Origin: Pantoea sp. RIT-PI-b | GTDB lineage: Bacteria; Pseudomonadota; Gammaproteobacteria; Enterobacterales; Enterobacteriaceae | DNA length: 64,000 nucleotides | Direction of reading: 5' to 3' | NCBI RefSeq assembly: GCF_001187905.1 | Contig: NZ_LGIS01000028.1 | Coordinates: 62,001-126,000, forward strand | In this document: piece after piece, positions 32,517 to 40,077 of the stretch | How positions within the stretch are numbered: position 1 is the stretch's first letter | Layout: each line of letters begins with the position of its first letter | Program-made: the position numbers and the translations under genes | Notes under the pieces: model-generated | What the model was told of the DNA's origin: nothing | The model's input: the letters and a program-made list of their open reading frames with translations, nothing else | The model's database searches: none

Positions 32517-33707
32517 ATGACATTACCGGATGACAGCCTTATCCATCAGGCAGTCACAAAATTAACTGATCGGCTGACGGCACGTTTACCGGAAGAACAG
32601 AACAGCTTTGTTCGTGGCGGTCTGTTGTTCACGGGTAACATACACGATTCCATGCCGCGCCGGCTGCTTCTTGATCAGCGTCTATCCCCGCTTGATAAAA
32701 TGGGCTGGATAATTATCCGCTTACACGCTTTGGGCAACGACGGTGCCGTTTTTCCCTCTTATGAAGAATTGCAGCTGCAGCTGGCAACGCCGGGTAAAGG
32801 CAGGGCATCAAAAGAGACCATTAGCCGGATACTTCTGATGTTACGCATCACGGGCTGGATCAGCCTCTGCAAACGCGTCAGAGATGAAAAGGGAAGGGTA
32901 AGAGGGAATATTTATGCGCAGCATGATGAGCCTTTGTCATTTGCTGATGCAGAAATGTTCGACCCGCACTGGCTTAAAACGGTGGCTGAAGCCTGCCTGA
33001 GCAGTAACCGGACCGTCAGCGCCACGGCAAAAACAATCATCAGTGAAATCCGGCTTGATCCCACAATGCTCCATCATCGCAGTCATCTCCAGATGATTGA
33101 GGCCCGTCTGGGCTCAGCCCAAAGTCCTGAAGAATTGATCCGCCGTGTCGCACCCGGGCAGAAAGTCCGCTCGCCGGGTTCGGATTCCGAACTCAGCTTA
33201 AAAAAGCATGATCCGCAGCCCGGTTCGGATTCCGAACACAGTGAGAGTACCGAAAATGACAGCCGGGTTCGGAATCCGAACAGTTACGTACGTAGTTTTA
33301 CTAATAATACAGATAAAACATACGTAACCGGTTCGGTTTGCCTGCCAGATGACTTCGCTTCACTGCTGAAACCAGCAGACCGGGACATGGTTAATCGCCA
33401 GCTGCAGGCGCTGTCGCCTGAGCGATCTGCCCTGGTGTTGTCGAATGTTATTCGTGCACAGCGTGAAGGCAGCCTGCAAAACCCGCTTGGCTGGTTGCTG
33501 ACGGTGCTTAAAAGGGCCCGACAGGGGGAGCTTTATCCTGCAGAAAACGTACGAAAAGTACCTGATCACATGAGCCCGTCACCGCGCCCTGAACTGCGCC
33601 CTTTTAAGCCTTCCCGCCCTGATAGCCGACAGACGTGCAGTGAAGAGCGCGTAAGAGTAATCGTTCAGAGTCTTCGAATGTCTGTTGGAGCTCAGAGAAA
33701 TGATTAG
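32517..33707 (+). CDS. STY4528-family replication protein
   Basis: The 396-residue protein matches the STY4528 family of pathogenicity-island replication proteins. It has an RGGLLFTGNIHDSMPRRLLL opening and LSPLDKMGWIIIRLHA, then a winged-helix-like YEELQLQLATPGKGRASKETISR. The linker (about 215-265) repeats GSDSE-type motifs because its DNA carries three 15-bp palindromes (33178-33281). The C-terminal part (DRDMVNRQLQALSPERSALVLSNVI) is the conserved second half. It probably initiates element replication at these sites. Confidence 0.85.
   Translation: MTLPDDSLIHQAVTKLTDRLTARLPEEQNSFVRGGLLFTGNIHDSMPRRLLLDQRLSPLDKMGWIIIRLHALGNDGAVFPSYEELQLQLATPGKGRASKETISRILLMLRITGWISLCKRVRDEKGRVRGNIYAQHDEPLSFADAEMFDPHWLKTVAEACLSSNRTVSATAKTIISEIRLDPTMLHHRSHLQMIEARLGSAQSPEELIRRVAPGQKVRSPGSDSELSLKKHDPQPGSDSEHSESTENDSRVRNPNSYVRSFTNNTDKTYVTGSVCLPDDFASLLKPADRDMVNRQLQALSPERSALVLSNVIRAQREGSLQNPLGWLLTVLKRARQGELYPAENVRKVPDHMSPSPRPELRPFKPSRPDSRQTCSEERVRVIVQSLRMSVGAQRND
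33178..33330. repeat. Palindromic iterons inside the STY4528-type gene: candidate element origin
   Basis: GTTCGGATTCCGAAC at 33178-33192 and 33223-33237, and GTTCGGAATCCGAAC at 33267-33281, are perfect odd palindromes spaced 45 and 44 bp. An AT-rich stretch flanked by GTTACGTA and TACGTAAC (33283-33330) follows. Iterons plus AT-rich DNA inside an initiator gene is a known origin design in plasmids. Confidence 0.6.
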
Positions 33708-33730
33708 GCAGCCAGCGGAGTCACAAAAGC

Positions 33731-33794
33731 GAGCAGTGTTGCACGGTGCAACAGAGGTTAAAAAGTGAGTAGTGCTGCACCGTGCAACAGAGGT
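33731..33794. repeat. Tandem 28-bp direct repeats with inner palindrome
   Basis: Two 28-bp copies (33731-33758, 33767-33794) differ at three positions and have a 36-bp period. Each centres on TTGCAC-x-GTGCAA-like dyads (GTTGCACGGTGCAAC, GCTGCACCGTGCAAC) followed by AGAGGT. They look like protein-binding sites, for example for the element ParB. Confidence 0.6.
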
Positions 33795-33925
33795 CATTAA
33801 TAAAGCGTCGCAGGCAGCGAACAAATTTTACTTTTCGAATATCTGGTTTCGAATTGTTTACGGTCCTCTCAGGAATGAGGATCGCCACTTAACTTAAGAA
33901 AGCCTTTGCCAATCAGGAGACAGCT

Positions 33926-34639
33926 ATGGCCGAACAGACAACCCCTCAAACAGCGCCCCGGCGATCTGGCGGATTAGTATCCACGCTGACTGTCGAGCTG
34001 CATTCGCATTATGCAATCAGGCTCTGGGAAGGGCGCAATCGATCAGATGAGAAATCAAAGGCTGAAAAACGCCCCAAAATTCTGGGGATGCCGGAGGCGA
34101 TTTCGCGGGCAGGGTTCGCCGGGCGTGATGCAGCGGCCGGCAACCCCTATGGTGATGCGTTGCTGGTCAATCTTGAAGAGGCCATTAAGCTGGCGACTGA
34201 GAAGGTGGAAGAGCAAGTCAAAAAGATAGAAATCATTACAGCCGCCATTCCGGCAGGTATCACTATATCTGAAGTGACATCTTCCGAGCCGCTGAACCTC
34301 GATGTGTTTAGTCGATCACCTCTGGGCTATCGCTGTGTCTGGCTGTTAGTACATTACGACCAGCTGGCGCTGAAAGCCTTCCGGGCATTCCATTACGGTC
34401 TGATCTCCCGTTCACAGCGCGATGATTTCCTCGAAAAAGGGAGTAAAGCGATACGTGTCGTCTATGGGTTGATTCAGAACTACCGGACCGTGCCGGTGAC
34501 ATACGAGGATATCCGCCATAAAACGGCGCGGGGTCTGGCTGCCATAGAGCGTCTGGGTGAACCCGATCCTGCCGTTATGTCAGGCAAAAAACGTTCTTCA
34601 TTCTCTCCACTTTCTGCCGTTACCTCAGAGGACAATTAA
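33926..34639 (+). CDS. TIGR03761-family (PFL_4669-like) element protein
   Basis: A 237-residue protein of the family that follows the STY4528-type gene in PFGI-1 elements. It opens GGLVSTLTVELHSHYAIRLWEGR, with IISAGFAG-like RAGFAGRDAAAGNPYGDALL, and has YRCVWLLVHYDQLALKAFRA and a C-terminal TYEDIRHKTARGLAAIERLG. Function is unknown beyond its place in the replication/processing module. Ribosome-binding site AGGAG precedes ATG 33926. Confidence 0.85.
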   Translation: MAEQTTPQTAPRRSGGLVSTLTVELHSHYAIRLWEGRNRSDEKSKAEKRPKILGMPEAISRAGFAGRDAAAGNPYGDALLVNLEEAIKLATEKVEEQVKKIEIITAAIPAGITISEVTSSEPLNLDVFSRSPLGYRCVWLLVHYDQLALKAFRAFHYGLISRSQRDDFLEKGSKAIRVVYGLIQNYRTVPVTYEDIRHKTARGLAAIERLGEPDPAVMSGKKRSSFSPLSAVTSEDN

Positions 34640-34640
34640 T

Positions 34641-35204
34641 TTGAACCGGATGATGACTTCGGGCGTTATCTGCGCCCTTCTCAGCGGCTGTGCCGGCACT
34701 GACTTTGCCAGCATCAATAAAAATATCAGCGATACCGCTTTCAGTATCAGTAAAACCCTGCGCGACAGTGATTCTGATTCCATGGATTCCGGCAACGGTA
34801 TGCCGGTACTGACAAAAGCATCTGGATCTGGCGGGGAAAGTGCCAGTAAACAGTTCAGCGTGCCGGTAGATATCGATACGGCAGCCGCGCGATTAAAGCG
34901 CCACTACGGCTATGTGAGTGCTGATGAAATTGAACGTATTCGTTCCAGAGATCGTAATAGCCGCTGGAGTGCCGCTGCCATCGAGGACGCTCATCCAGTT
35001 TGGGAAGCCGTTCCGGGGAGCTCCTATCGCATGGGCAGCGACGTGGGTGACAACGACCATATGGATATCGAGCTTGAAAAGAACGGTTCCGGAACGCGGG
35101 TATATGTGACATACAAATCACCCGTGGCATCGCACCTTACCGGCAGCGCTTTCAACAACGTTATGTCTCAGGTCCGTCAGGTTGCTTCTGGTCAGGCACG
35201 CTAA
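34641..35204 (+). CDS. Putative lipoprotein
   Basis: The start is TTG 34641, one base after the previous stop, with GAGG nine bases upstream; ATG 34650/34653 are alternatives. The N-terminus ends in a lipobox, ALLSGCAG, so the mature protein would be anchored at Cys ~18. The rest (about 170 residues) has a Ser/Asp-rich spacer and a folded part (IDTAAARLKRHYGYVSADEI, then NGSGTRVYVTYKSPV). No family is recognised with certainty. Confidence 0.7.
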   Translation: MNRMMTSGVICALLSGCAGTDFASINKNISDTAFSISKTLRDSDSDSMDSGNGMPVLTKASGSGGESASKQFSVPVDIDTAAARLKRHYGYVSADEIERIRSRDRNSRWSAAAIEDAHPVWEAVPGSSYRMGSDVGDNDHMDIELEKNGSGTRVYVTYKSPVASHLTGSAFNNVMSQVRQVASGQAR

Positions 35205-35218
35205 AACTGGAGGCCGGC

Positions 35219-37285
35219 ATGCAGCTTTATCTATGTGAAAAACCCTCTCAGGCCAAAGATATTGCCCGCGTGCTGGGCGTCAGCCAGCGCGGCCAGGGGT
35301 GTATTACCGGCGGTAATATTACAGTCACGTGGGCAATAGGCCATCTGCTGGAAACGGCCACGCCCGAAACCTATGGCGAGCAGTTTGGTCGCCCGTGGCG
35401 CACTGAGGTGCTGCCGATCATCCCGGACCGCTGGCAGATGACCGTCAAGAAAGACACTTCAGATCAGTTTGGCGTTATCAAAAAACTGCTGAAACAGGCC
35501 AGTGAGGTAGTCATCGCAACCGATGCCGATCGCGAAGGTGAGGTGATCGCGCGTGAGCTGATGGATTACTGCAATTACACCGGTGCCGTGCGCCGGCTGT
35601 GGCTTTCCGCGCTGGATGAGGCCAGCATCAAAAAAGCTCTCAGTGAAATGCTCTCAGGCGACAAGACCGAAAAACTGTATCAGGCAGGTATTGGCCGCTC
35701 GCGGGCGGACTGGCTTATCGGGATGAACCTGACGCGGCTTTATACCCTTAAGGCCGGTGAAGCCGGGTTTTCGGAGGTGTTTTCCGTGGGCAGGGTGCAG
35801 ACGCCCACGCTCGCTATAGTGGTTAACCGGGATCTTGAAATTGCCGGCTTCACACCAAAGCCCTGGTGGAAAGTCAGAGCGCAGCTTGAAAAAGACAGTA
35901 TCCGTTTTGAGGCTGAATGGGTTGCTGCGGAGCAATACTGTGATGATGAAAAGCGGTGCGTAAATCAGCAGATTGCACAGGCCGTTCAGCAGCTCTGCCT
36001 TAAAACCGGGAACGGCAGCGTGATTTCCGTTGAGAAAAAGCGGGCTAAAACGCCGGCACCACTCTGTTTTTCCCTCGGCGATCTTCAGGAAGCCTGCAAC
36101 AGGAAATGGGGTTTCGGCGCTAATGAGGTGCTGTCTATAGCCCAGTCGCTGTATGAAACGCACAAAGCGACGACCTATCCGCGAACAGACTGCGGTTATC
36201 TGCCAGTATCGATGCGGGAAGAGGTCAGTGACGTTCTCCAGGCTGTACAGCATTCTGATCCGGCTATCGGCAGCGAGCTTTCCCGACTTGATACCGCATT
36301 TACCTCGCGCGTCTGGAACGACAAGAAAATTACTGCGCACCACGCCATTATTCCGACGCGACAGCCATTCGACATAGCAAAGCTGAACGCAAAAGAGCTC
36401 AAAGTCTACTCTCTTATCCGCCTGCACTATCTGGCTCAGTTTATGCCGCTGCAGGAATCCGATGTGACGGATGCCACCTTCAATATCGGTAATCAGCTTT
36501 TCCGCACGCGCGGTCGCGTGATGGTTCATGCCGGGTGGAAATCCCTGTTCAGAGGGGAGCTGGCTGAAGAGGAAGAGGGTGATAAGGAATCTGCCGCGCA
36601 GCTGCCCGTGCTGGAACAGGGCAATGTCTGCAGCGTCACCGGTGCAGACGTCAAAGATAATGTGACAAAAGCGCCGCCGCACCACACGGAAGGAACGCTT
36701 ATTGCCGCCATGAAAAACGCCGCCAGCCTGGTCACGGATCCCCAGCTCAGGAAGGTGCTCCGCGATAACGCGGGACTCGGTACGGAAGCAACGCGCAGCG
36801 GCGTGCTGGAAACGCTGTTTAAACGGGGCTTCCTGGAGAAAAAAGGGAAATTCATCATTGCCACGCAGATGGCGCGGGAGCTGATCGCTGCTTTGCCAGA
36901 GACGCTGACCAGTCCGGGCATGACGGCCCTGTGGGAGCAGGCGCTGGATGACATTGCCCAGGGAAAAAGCGGGCTCAGTGATTTTATGCAAAAGCAAAGC
37001 CAGTGGACCCGGCATCTGGTCGAAAAAGGGCGGGACACTGCCTTTAAGGTCACGGTTCCAGTCGGCCCTGTCTGCCCGCTGTGTGGCGGAAAGACCCATC
37101 AGCGTAAGAGTAAGGAAGGTAAATTCTGGGGCTGTGTGAAGTACCCGGACTGTAAGGGAATTGTTGGTGAGACAAACCGTAAAACCCGACGCCAGGCTGC
37201 GGGGAAAAGCCGGGGCACTGGTAAAGGCCGGAAAAGTCCGGCTTCTGCGCCGGCTACCCTAAATCTGCAGAGCCAGAAAGGTTGA
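35219..37285 (+). CDS. topB: DNA topoisomerase III of the GI module
   Basis: The 688-residue type IA topoisomerase has the TOPRIM opening MQLYLCEKPSQAKDIARVLG and IATDADREGEVIARELMDYC. The active-site Tyr lies in THKATTYPRTDCGYL, and GTEATRSGVLETL comes later. A single C-terminal zinc ribbon (CPLCGG...GCVKYPDC) is followed by a basic tail. It decatenates or processes single-stranded DNA during element replication and transfer. The stop codon overlaps the TTGACA of leader RNA copy 3. Confidence 0.95.
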   Translation: MQLYLCEKPSQAKDIARVLGVSQRGQGCITGGNITVTWAIGHLLETATPETYGEQFGRPWRTEVLPIIPDRWQMTVKKDTSDQFGVIKKLLKQASEVVIATDADREGEVIARELMDYCNYTGAVRRLWLSALDEASIKKALSEMLSGDKTEKLYQAGIGRSRADWLIGMNLTRLYTLKAGEAGFSEVFSVGRVQTPTLAIVVNRDLEIAGFTPKPWWKVRAQLEKDSIRFEAEWVAAEQYCDDEKRCVNQQIAQAVQQLCLKTGNGSVISVEKKRAKTPAPLCFSLGDLQEACNRKWGFGANEVLSIAQSLYETHKATTYPRTDCGYLPVSMREEVSDVLQAVQHSDPAIGSELSRLDTAFTSRVWNDKKITAHHAIIPTRQPFDIAKLNAKELKVYSLIRLHYLAQFMPLQESDVTDATFNIGNQLFRTRGRVMVHAGWKSLFRGELAEEEEGDKESAAQLPVLEQGNVCSVTGADVKDNVTKAPPHHTEGTLIAAMKNAASLVTDPQLRKVLRDNAGLGTEATRSGVLETLFKRGFLEKKGKFIIATQMARELIAALPETLTSPGMTALWEQALDDIAQGKSGLSDFMQKQSQWTRHLVEKGRDTAFKVTVPVGPVCPLCGGKTHQRKSKEGKFWGCVKYPDCKGIVGETNRKTRRQAAGKSRGTGKGRKSPASAPATLNLQSQKG

Positions 37286-37503
37286 CAGTCGTGAAATTTG
37301 GCTTAAAAATAAACGTGCTTGTCCGTCGTCTCTGACGACCACCAATGATTAACCGGCCTGAGAGAATCGCCTTCGGGTGGCTGAACATAACACTCCTGTA
37401 GCCTGCAAGGGAGAACACATCAGTGTGGTAAATCTGCCCGCCTTTGGAAGCAGATATCGTCAATCACGGCTCCTACTGCCTGGCGATGAAGGTACATTCA
37501 ACT
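37282..37503 (+). ncRNA. Structured leader RNA, copy 3, with its promoter
   Basis: Consensus TTGACA (37282-37287) and TAAAAA (37304-37309) precede the hairpin GTCGTC-TCT-GACGAC (37325-37339). The conserved body follows (CGCCTTCGGG, CTCCTGTAGCCTG...GGGAG, ACACATCAGTGT, ATCTGC...GCAGAT, ATCGTC...GGCGAT). It leads the DUF3577 gene. A published candidate RNA called the DUF3577 motif exists to my recollection; identity must be tested with its covariance model. Confidence 0.8.
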
Positions 37504-37535
37504 ATCAAGACAGTCAGAATTTAGCTGATTCTGAC

Positions 37536-37614
37536 TCCCCGACGGGAATACTTCTCCCGTCCGGGCAGAAGTTTTCTCCGTCGAACCAAATTTGACCTCC
37601 ATGGAGAAAACATC
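37536..37614 (+). promoter_or_regulatory. X-X'-X module before the DUF3577 gene
   Basis: CCCGACGGGA (37538-37547) pairs with TCCCGTCCGGG (37555-37565, one bulge). Alternatively ACTTCT (37550-37555) pairs with AGAAGT (37567-37572) around CCCG-TC-CGGG. GTTTTCTCC (37571-37579) is perfectly complementary to GGAGAAAAC (37603-37611), the ribosome-binding site of the next gene. No T-tract. Confidence 0.75.
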
Positions 37615-38097
37615 ATGTCTGTAAACAACACCTCTAATGCCAGTAACACCGGTAAATCTAAAGACTACTTCAACCTGACCATCAACGGACTGGGCTATCT
37701 CAGCAACGTTCGCCAGGTCAATGCTCAGTCCGGCACCTTTATCAGCTGCGTTATTAACGCACTGTCAGGTCCGAGCGACAGCCCATCTTATGTGCGTTTT
37801 GACGTCACCGTTGCCGGCAAAGAAGCCAGCAGTCTCATAAACCGCTGCCAGAAAGCGGTGGATGAGGATAAGAAAGTGTTGATTGGCTTTGTTCTGAGCA
37901 ACCCATCAACGGACATTTTTCAGCTGAAAAATGGTGAGCACGCAGGTGAAAGTCGCGTCAGTCTGAAAGCCCGCCTGATCAAGGTGGACTGGGTCAAGAT
38001 AGGCCAGGACATGGTCTTCAAGACTGAACGCGCCGAACCGCAGCATGCGCAGAGCGCCGCTTCCCAGCAGCAATCCTACGCAGAAAACTCATTCTGA
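37615..38097 (+). CDS. DUF3577 / STY4534-family element protein
   Basis: The 160-residue protein has the family blocks YFNLTINGLGYLSNVRQVNA, FISCVINALSGPSDSPSYVRFDVTVAG, DEDKKVLIGFVLSN and VSLKARLIKVDWVKIG, followed by a Gln/Ser-rich tail. DUF3577 proteins are element replication-associated and have a likely OB-like beta pattern, fitting the neighbouring ssb. It is the first gene behind leader RNA copy 3. Confidence 0.88.
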   Translation: MSVNNTSNASNTGKSKDYFNLTINGLGYLSNVRQVNAQSGTFISCVINALSGPSDSPSYVRFDVTVAGKEASSLINRCQKAVDEDKKVLIGFVLSNPSTDIFQLKNGEHAGESRVSLKARLIKVDWVKIGQDMVFKTERAEPQHAQSAASQQQSYAENSF

Positions 38098-38109
38098 TTG
38101 TTCACCATA

Positions 38110-38135
38110 GCCTGCTCTTTTCTGAGCAGGCTTCC
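38110..38135 (+). terminator. Hairpin between DUF3577 and ssb
   Basis: GCCTGCTC (38110-38117) and GAGCAGGC (38124-38131) form a perfect 8-bp stem followed by TTCCCC. It is a partial terminator or processing hairpin. Confidence 0.5.
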
Positions 38136-38154
38136 CCATATAAGGAGCATACTT

Positions 38155-38763
38155 ATGTACTCACGTGGCGTAAACAAAGTCATTCTCGTTGGCAATCTCG
38201 GTCAGGATCCGGAAATCCGCTACATGCCTAACGGCGGCGCTGTCGCTAACATTTCACTGGCAACGTCGGAGTCATGGCGTGATAAGCAGACCGGCGAAAA
38301 TCGTGAAATCACCGAATGGCATCGCGTTGTGCTGTTTGGCAAGCTTGCAGAAGTCGCCGGCGAATACCTTCGCAAAGGTTCTCAGGTCTATATTGAGGGT
38401 CAGCTGCGCACCCGCAAGTGGCAGGATCAGAGCGGGCAGGACAAATACTCGACGGAAGTTGTCGTAAATGTTGGCGGCACCATGCAGATGTTAGGTGGCC
38501 GTACACAAAACAGTGACCAGCAGCAGTACAGTGGCAACTGGGGCCAGCCTCAGCAGCCGCCGTCACAGCCAGATTCCGCTCCACAACAGAAAAACAGTGG
38601 AAATAACGGAAAAGGTAATCGTGGTTCGCAACGTAACAATGCCGGCCAGCCCACGCCTCAGCAGCCCGTGCCACAGTCGCAGCCTGCAGGAGACTGGGAT
38701 GATGATATACCGTTCCTCGGACACGGTTACGGCATGGCAAAACACGCTTCATCTTCTCTCTGA
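38155..38763 (+). CDS. ssb: Single-stranded DNA-binding protein
   Basis: From ATG 38155 (AAGGAG upstream) the protein reads [20 protein letters not shown], the OB-fold start of bacterial SSB, with [18 protein letters not shown] and [17 protein letters not shown] Gln/Pro/Asn-rich linker follows. The acidic tip DWDDDIPF, which recruits repair proteins, is not terminal: fifteen more residues ([15 protein letters not shown]) follow. The longer frame from 38098 is rejected because it crosses the hairpin. Confidence 0.93.
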   Translation: MYSRGVNKVILVGNLGQDPEIRYMPNGGAVANISLATSESWRDKQTGENREITEWHRVVLFGKLAEVAGEYLRKGSQVYIEGQLRTRKWQDQSGQDKYSTEVVVNVGGTMQMLGGRTQNSDQQQYSGNWGQPQQPPSQPDSAPQQKNSGNNGKGNRGSQRNNAGQPTPQQPVPQSQPAGDWDDDIPFLGHGYGMAKHASSSL

Positions 38764-38825
38764 CTCTTCGCTGCGTTTTGACCGCTGCACTAAATTTCAC
38801 CATAATCCTTTAAAGGTTACTGACG

Positions 38826-39068
38826 ATGCCTGCCATACTACGGCTGAACGGTTTTCGGTTCTTTTTCTACTCCAACGAAGGCAATCCACGCGAACCCGCT
38901 CACATTCATGTGATAAAGGCCGGTACAGAAGCAAAATTCTGGCTGGAGCCGGTTGTAAAACTGGCAAGTAACGATGGATTCGACTCCCGGACGGTAAAAG
39001 AGCTGATGACAGTGATAAGGCAACACCAAATCATGCTTCTGGAGGCCTGGAATGATTATTTCAGCTAA
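38826..39068 (+). CDS. DUF4160 protein
   Basis: An 80-residue protein with the DUF4160 signature: GFRFFFYSNEGNPREPAHIHV, then AKFWLEPVVKLASNDGF. These proteins are coded with DUF2442 partners, and the pair behaves like a mobile toxin-antitoxin or addiction-type module in many genomes; activity is not established. The last 17 bp overlap the DUF2442 gene. Confidence 0.85.
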   Translation: MPAILRLNGFRFFFYSNEGNPREPAHIHVIKAGTEAKFWLEPVVKLASNDGFDSRTVKELMTVIRQHQIMLLEAWNDYFS

Positions 39069-39300
39069 GAACGTTCGGTTCGATCATCACATTATGTGGG
39101 TCGAACTCTCAGACGAGCGGATAATCGGCGTACCGCTTTCATGGTTTCCCCGGCTTCGCAACGCGTCTGCCGAACAGCTGAAAGATTACGAACTGTCTCC
39201 CCGTGGTATCCACTGGGACGCACTGGACGAAGATATCTCAATCGATGGCCTGTTACAGGGGCGCGGTGATGTAACGCACCCGCCTCATCAGGTCGCCTGA
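39052..39300 (+). CDS. DUF2442 protein
   Basis: An 82-residue partner of the DUF4160 protein: VRFDHHIMWVELSDERIIGVPLSWFPRL, followed by the DYELSPRGIHWDALDEDISIDGLL block typical of DUF2442. The overlap with the upstream gene indicates coupled translation. The role is likely antitoxin-like or regulatory, by analogy only. Confidence 0.85.
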   Translation: MIISAKNVRFDHHIMWVELSDERIIGVPLSWFPRLRNASAEQLKDYELSPRGIHWDALDEDISIDGLLQGRGDVTHPPHQVA

Positions 39301-39312
39301 AGGTGCTGATTA

Positions 39313-39344
39313 AAAAACGCTGACTCCGGTCGGCGTTTTTTTTT
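39313..39344 (+). terminator. Intrinsic terminator after the DUF2442 gene
   Basis: AAAAACGC-T-GAC, loop TCCG, GTC-G-GCGTTTTT with nine T closes the replication module. Confidence 0.85.
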
Positions 39345-39429
39345 GAAATCGCAAAAAGAGTTGTTGATAGAAGCATGCCGAAGAGTTGCGCACAGTGAAG
39401 CCTGTTCTCACTGTACAGGAACTTTTCAG
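39345..39429 (+). promoter_or_regulatory. T4SS unit 1 promoter region with AAAAAGAGTT box
   Basis: AAAAAGAGTT at 39353-39362 lies 77 bp before the pilL start. The same box precedes two other T4SS units at nearly equal distance. ACAGTGA (39392-39398) and TCACTGT (39408-39414) form an inverted repeat closer to the gene. Confidence 0.55.
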
Positions 39430-40077
39430 ATGAAATTTAACGCCGTCTTTGCCGCTTTACCGCTTGCGCTGCTGGCGGGGTGCGTTCAGCAGCCCCCGAA
39501 GCTGCCGGAGCGGGCACCTGCTGAACCGGTTGCCCCGGTCAGCGTATCCCGCAATATCCAGGCATCCGCTGATGATGTATATGCGCGGACGCCGGAAGTG
39601 GTTCGCTACGATCGCTACCTGCTGGTCAGCACGGATCCGCAGGCGGTGCAGCGCGACCCTCTCTCCCAGATTATTGACGTCCGCATCCCCTCATCAGTGC
39701 AGCCAACCGTGGCTGACGCCATGCGCTATGCCCTGAAGCAGTCCGGCTATTCGCTTTGTCAGACCGGTCCGGCTAACGGCGTGTTATACCGTCAGCCGCT
39801 GCCGGCAGTCCAGTTCCAGCTCGGCCCGATGCGCCTTCGCACCGCGCTGCAGGTACTGGCGGGCCCGGCATGGGAGCTTGAAGTGGATGACGTACAGCGT
39901 GTGGTCTGTCACAGCCTGCGCGCCGGTTATCAGTTGCCCGTGACACAGCTGCCGCCGCGTCCTTCCAGCGCCTACGCACCGGCTGCAGGCGCTCCATCTT
40001 CTGCCAGTTCCTCTCAGGTGATCGCCCCTCGTCCCATTCAGGCCCAGCCTGCTCACGGAGGGTGGCTGACAAAATGA
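39430..40077 (+). CDS. pilL: PilL-like lipoprotein (TIGR03748 type)
   Basis: Starting at ATG 39430, the protein has a signal peptide and lipobox LALLAGCVQQ. The conserved domain (VVRYDRYLLVSTDPQAVQRD, PLSQIIDVRIPSSVQPTVADAM and FQLGPMRLRTALQVLAGPAW) is that of PilL N-terminal proteins in PFGI-1 class conjugation. It is anchored at the outer membrane and starts the first transfer unit. The longer frame from 39343 lies across the promoter box and is rejected. Confidence 0.88.
   Translation: MKFNAVFAALPLALLAGCVQQPPKLPERAPAEPVAPVSVSRNIQASADDVYARTPEVVRYDRYLLVSTDPQAVQRDPLSQIIDVRIPSSVQPTVADAMRYALKQSGYSLCQTGPANGVLYRQPLPAVQFQLGPMRLRTALQVLAGPAWELEVDDVQRVVCHSLRAGYQLPVTQLPPRPSSAYAPAAGAPSSASSSQVIAPRPIQAQPAHGGWLTK

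Noticed and set aside
33840..33925. GTCCTC...GAGGAT hairpin before the TIGR03761 gene as another X-X'-X module
   Set aside because: The stem is short and no second X at the ribosome-binding site matches it.
35654..37099. 481-codon minus-strand frame opposite topB
   Set aside because: It is a shadow frame of a clear topoisomerase III gene, low in plausible motifs.
37377..37595. Open frame whose peptide (NLPAFGSRYRQSRLLLPGD) recurs at 16628 as a possible conserved small protein
   Set aside because: Both frames run through the leader RNA copies. Copy 1 does not keep the frame, and base-paired segments explain the conservation.
39401..39417. CTG...CAG near pilL as a LexA box
   Set aside because: The spacing is 11 instead of 10 bases and flanks do not fit; treated as part of an ACAGTGA/TCACTGT inverted repeat.
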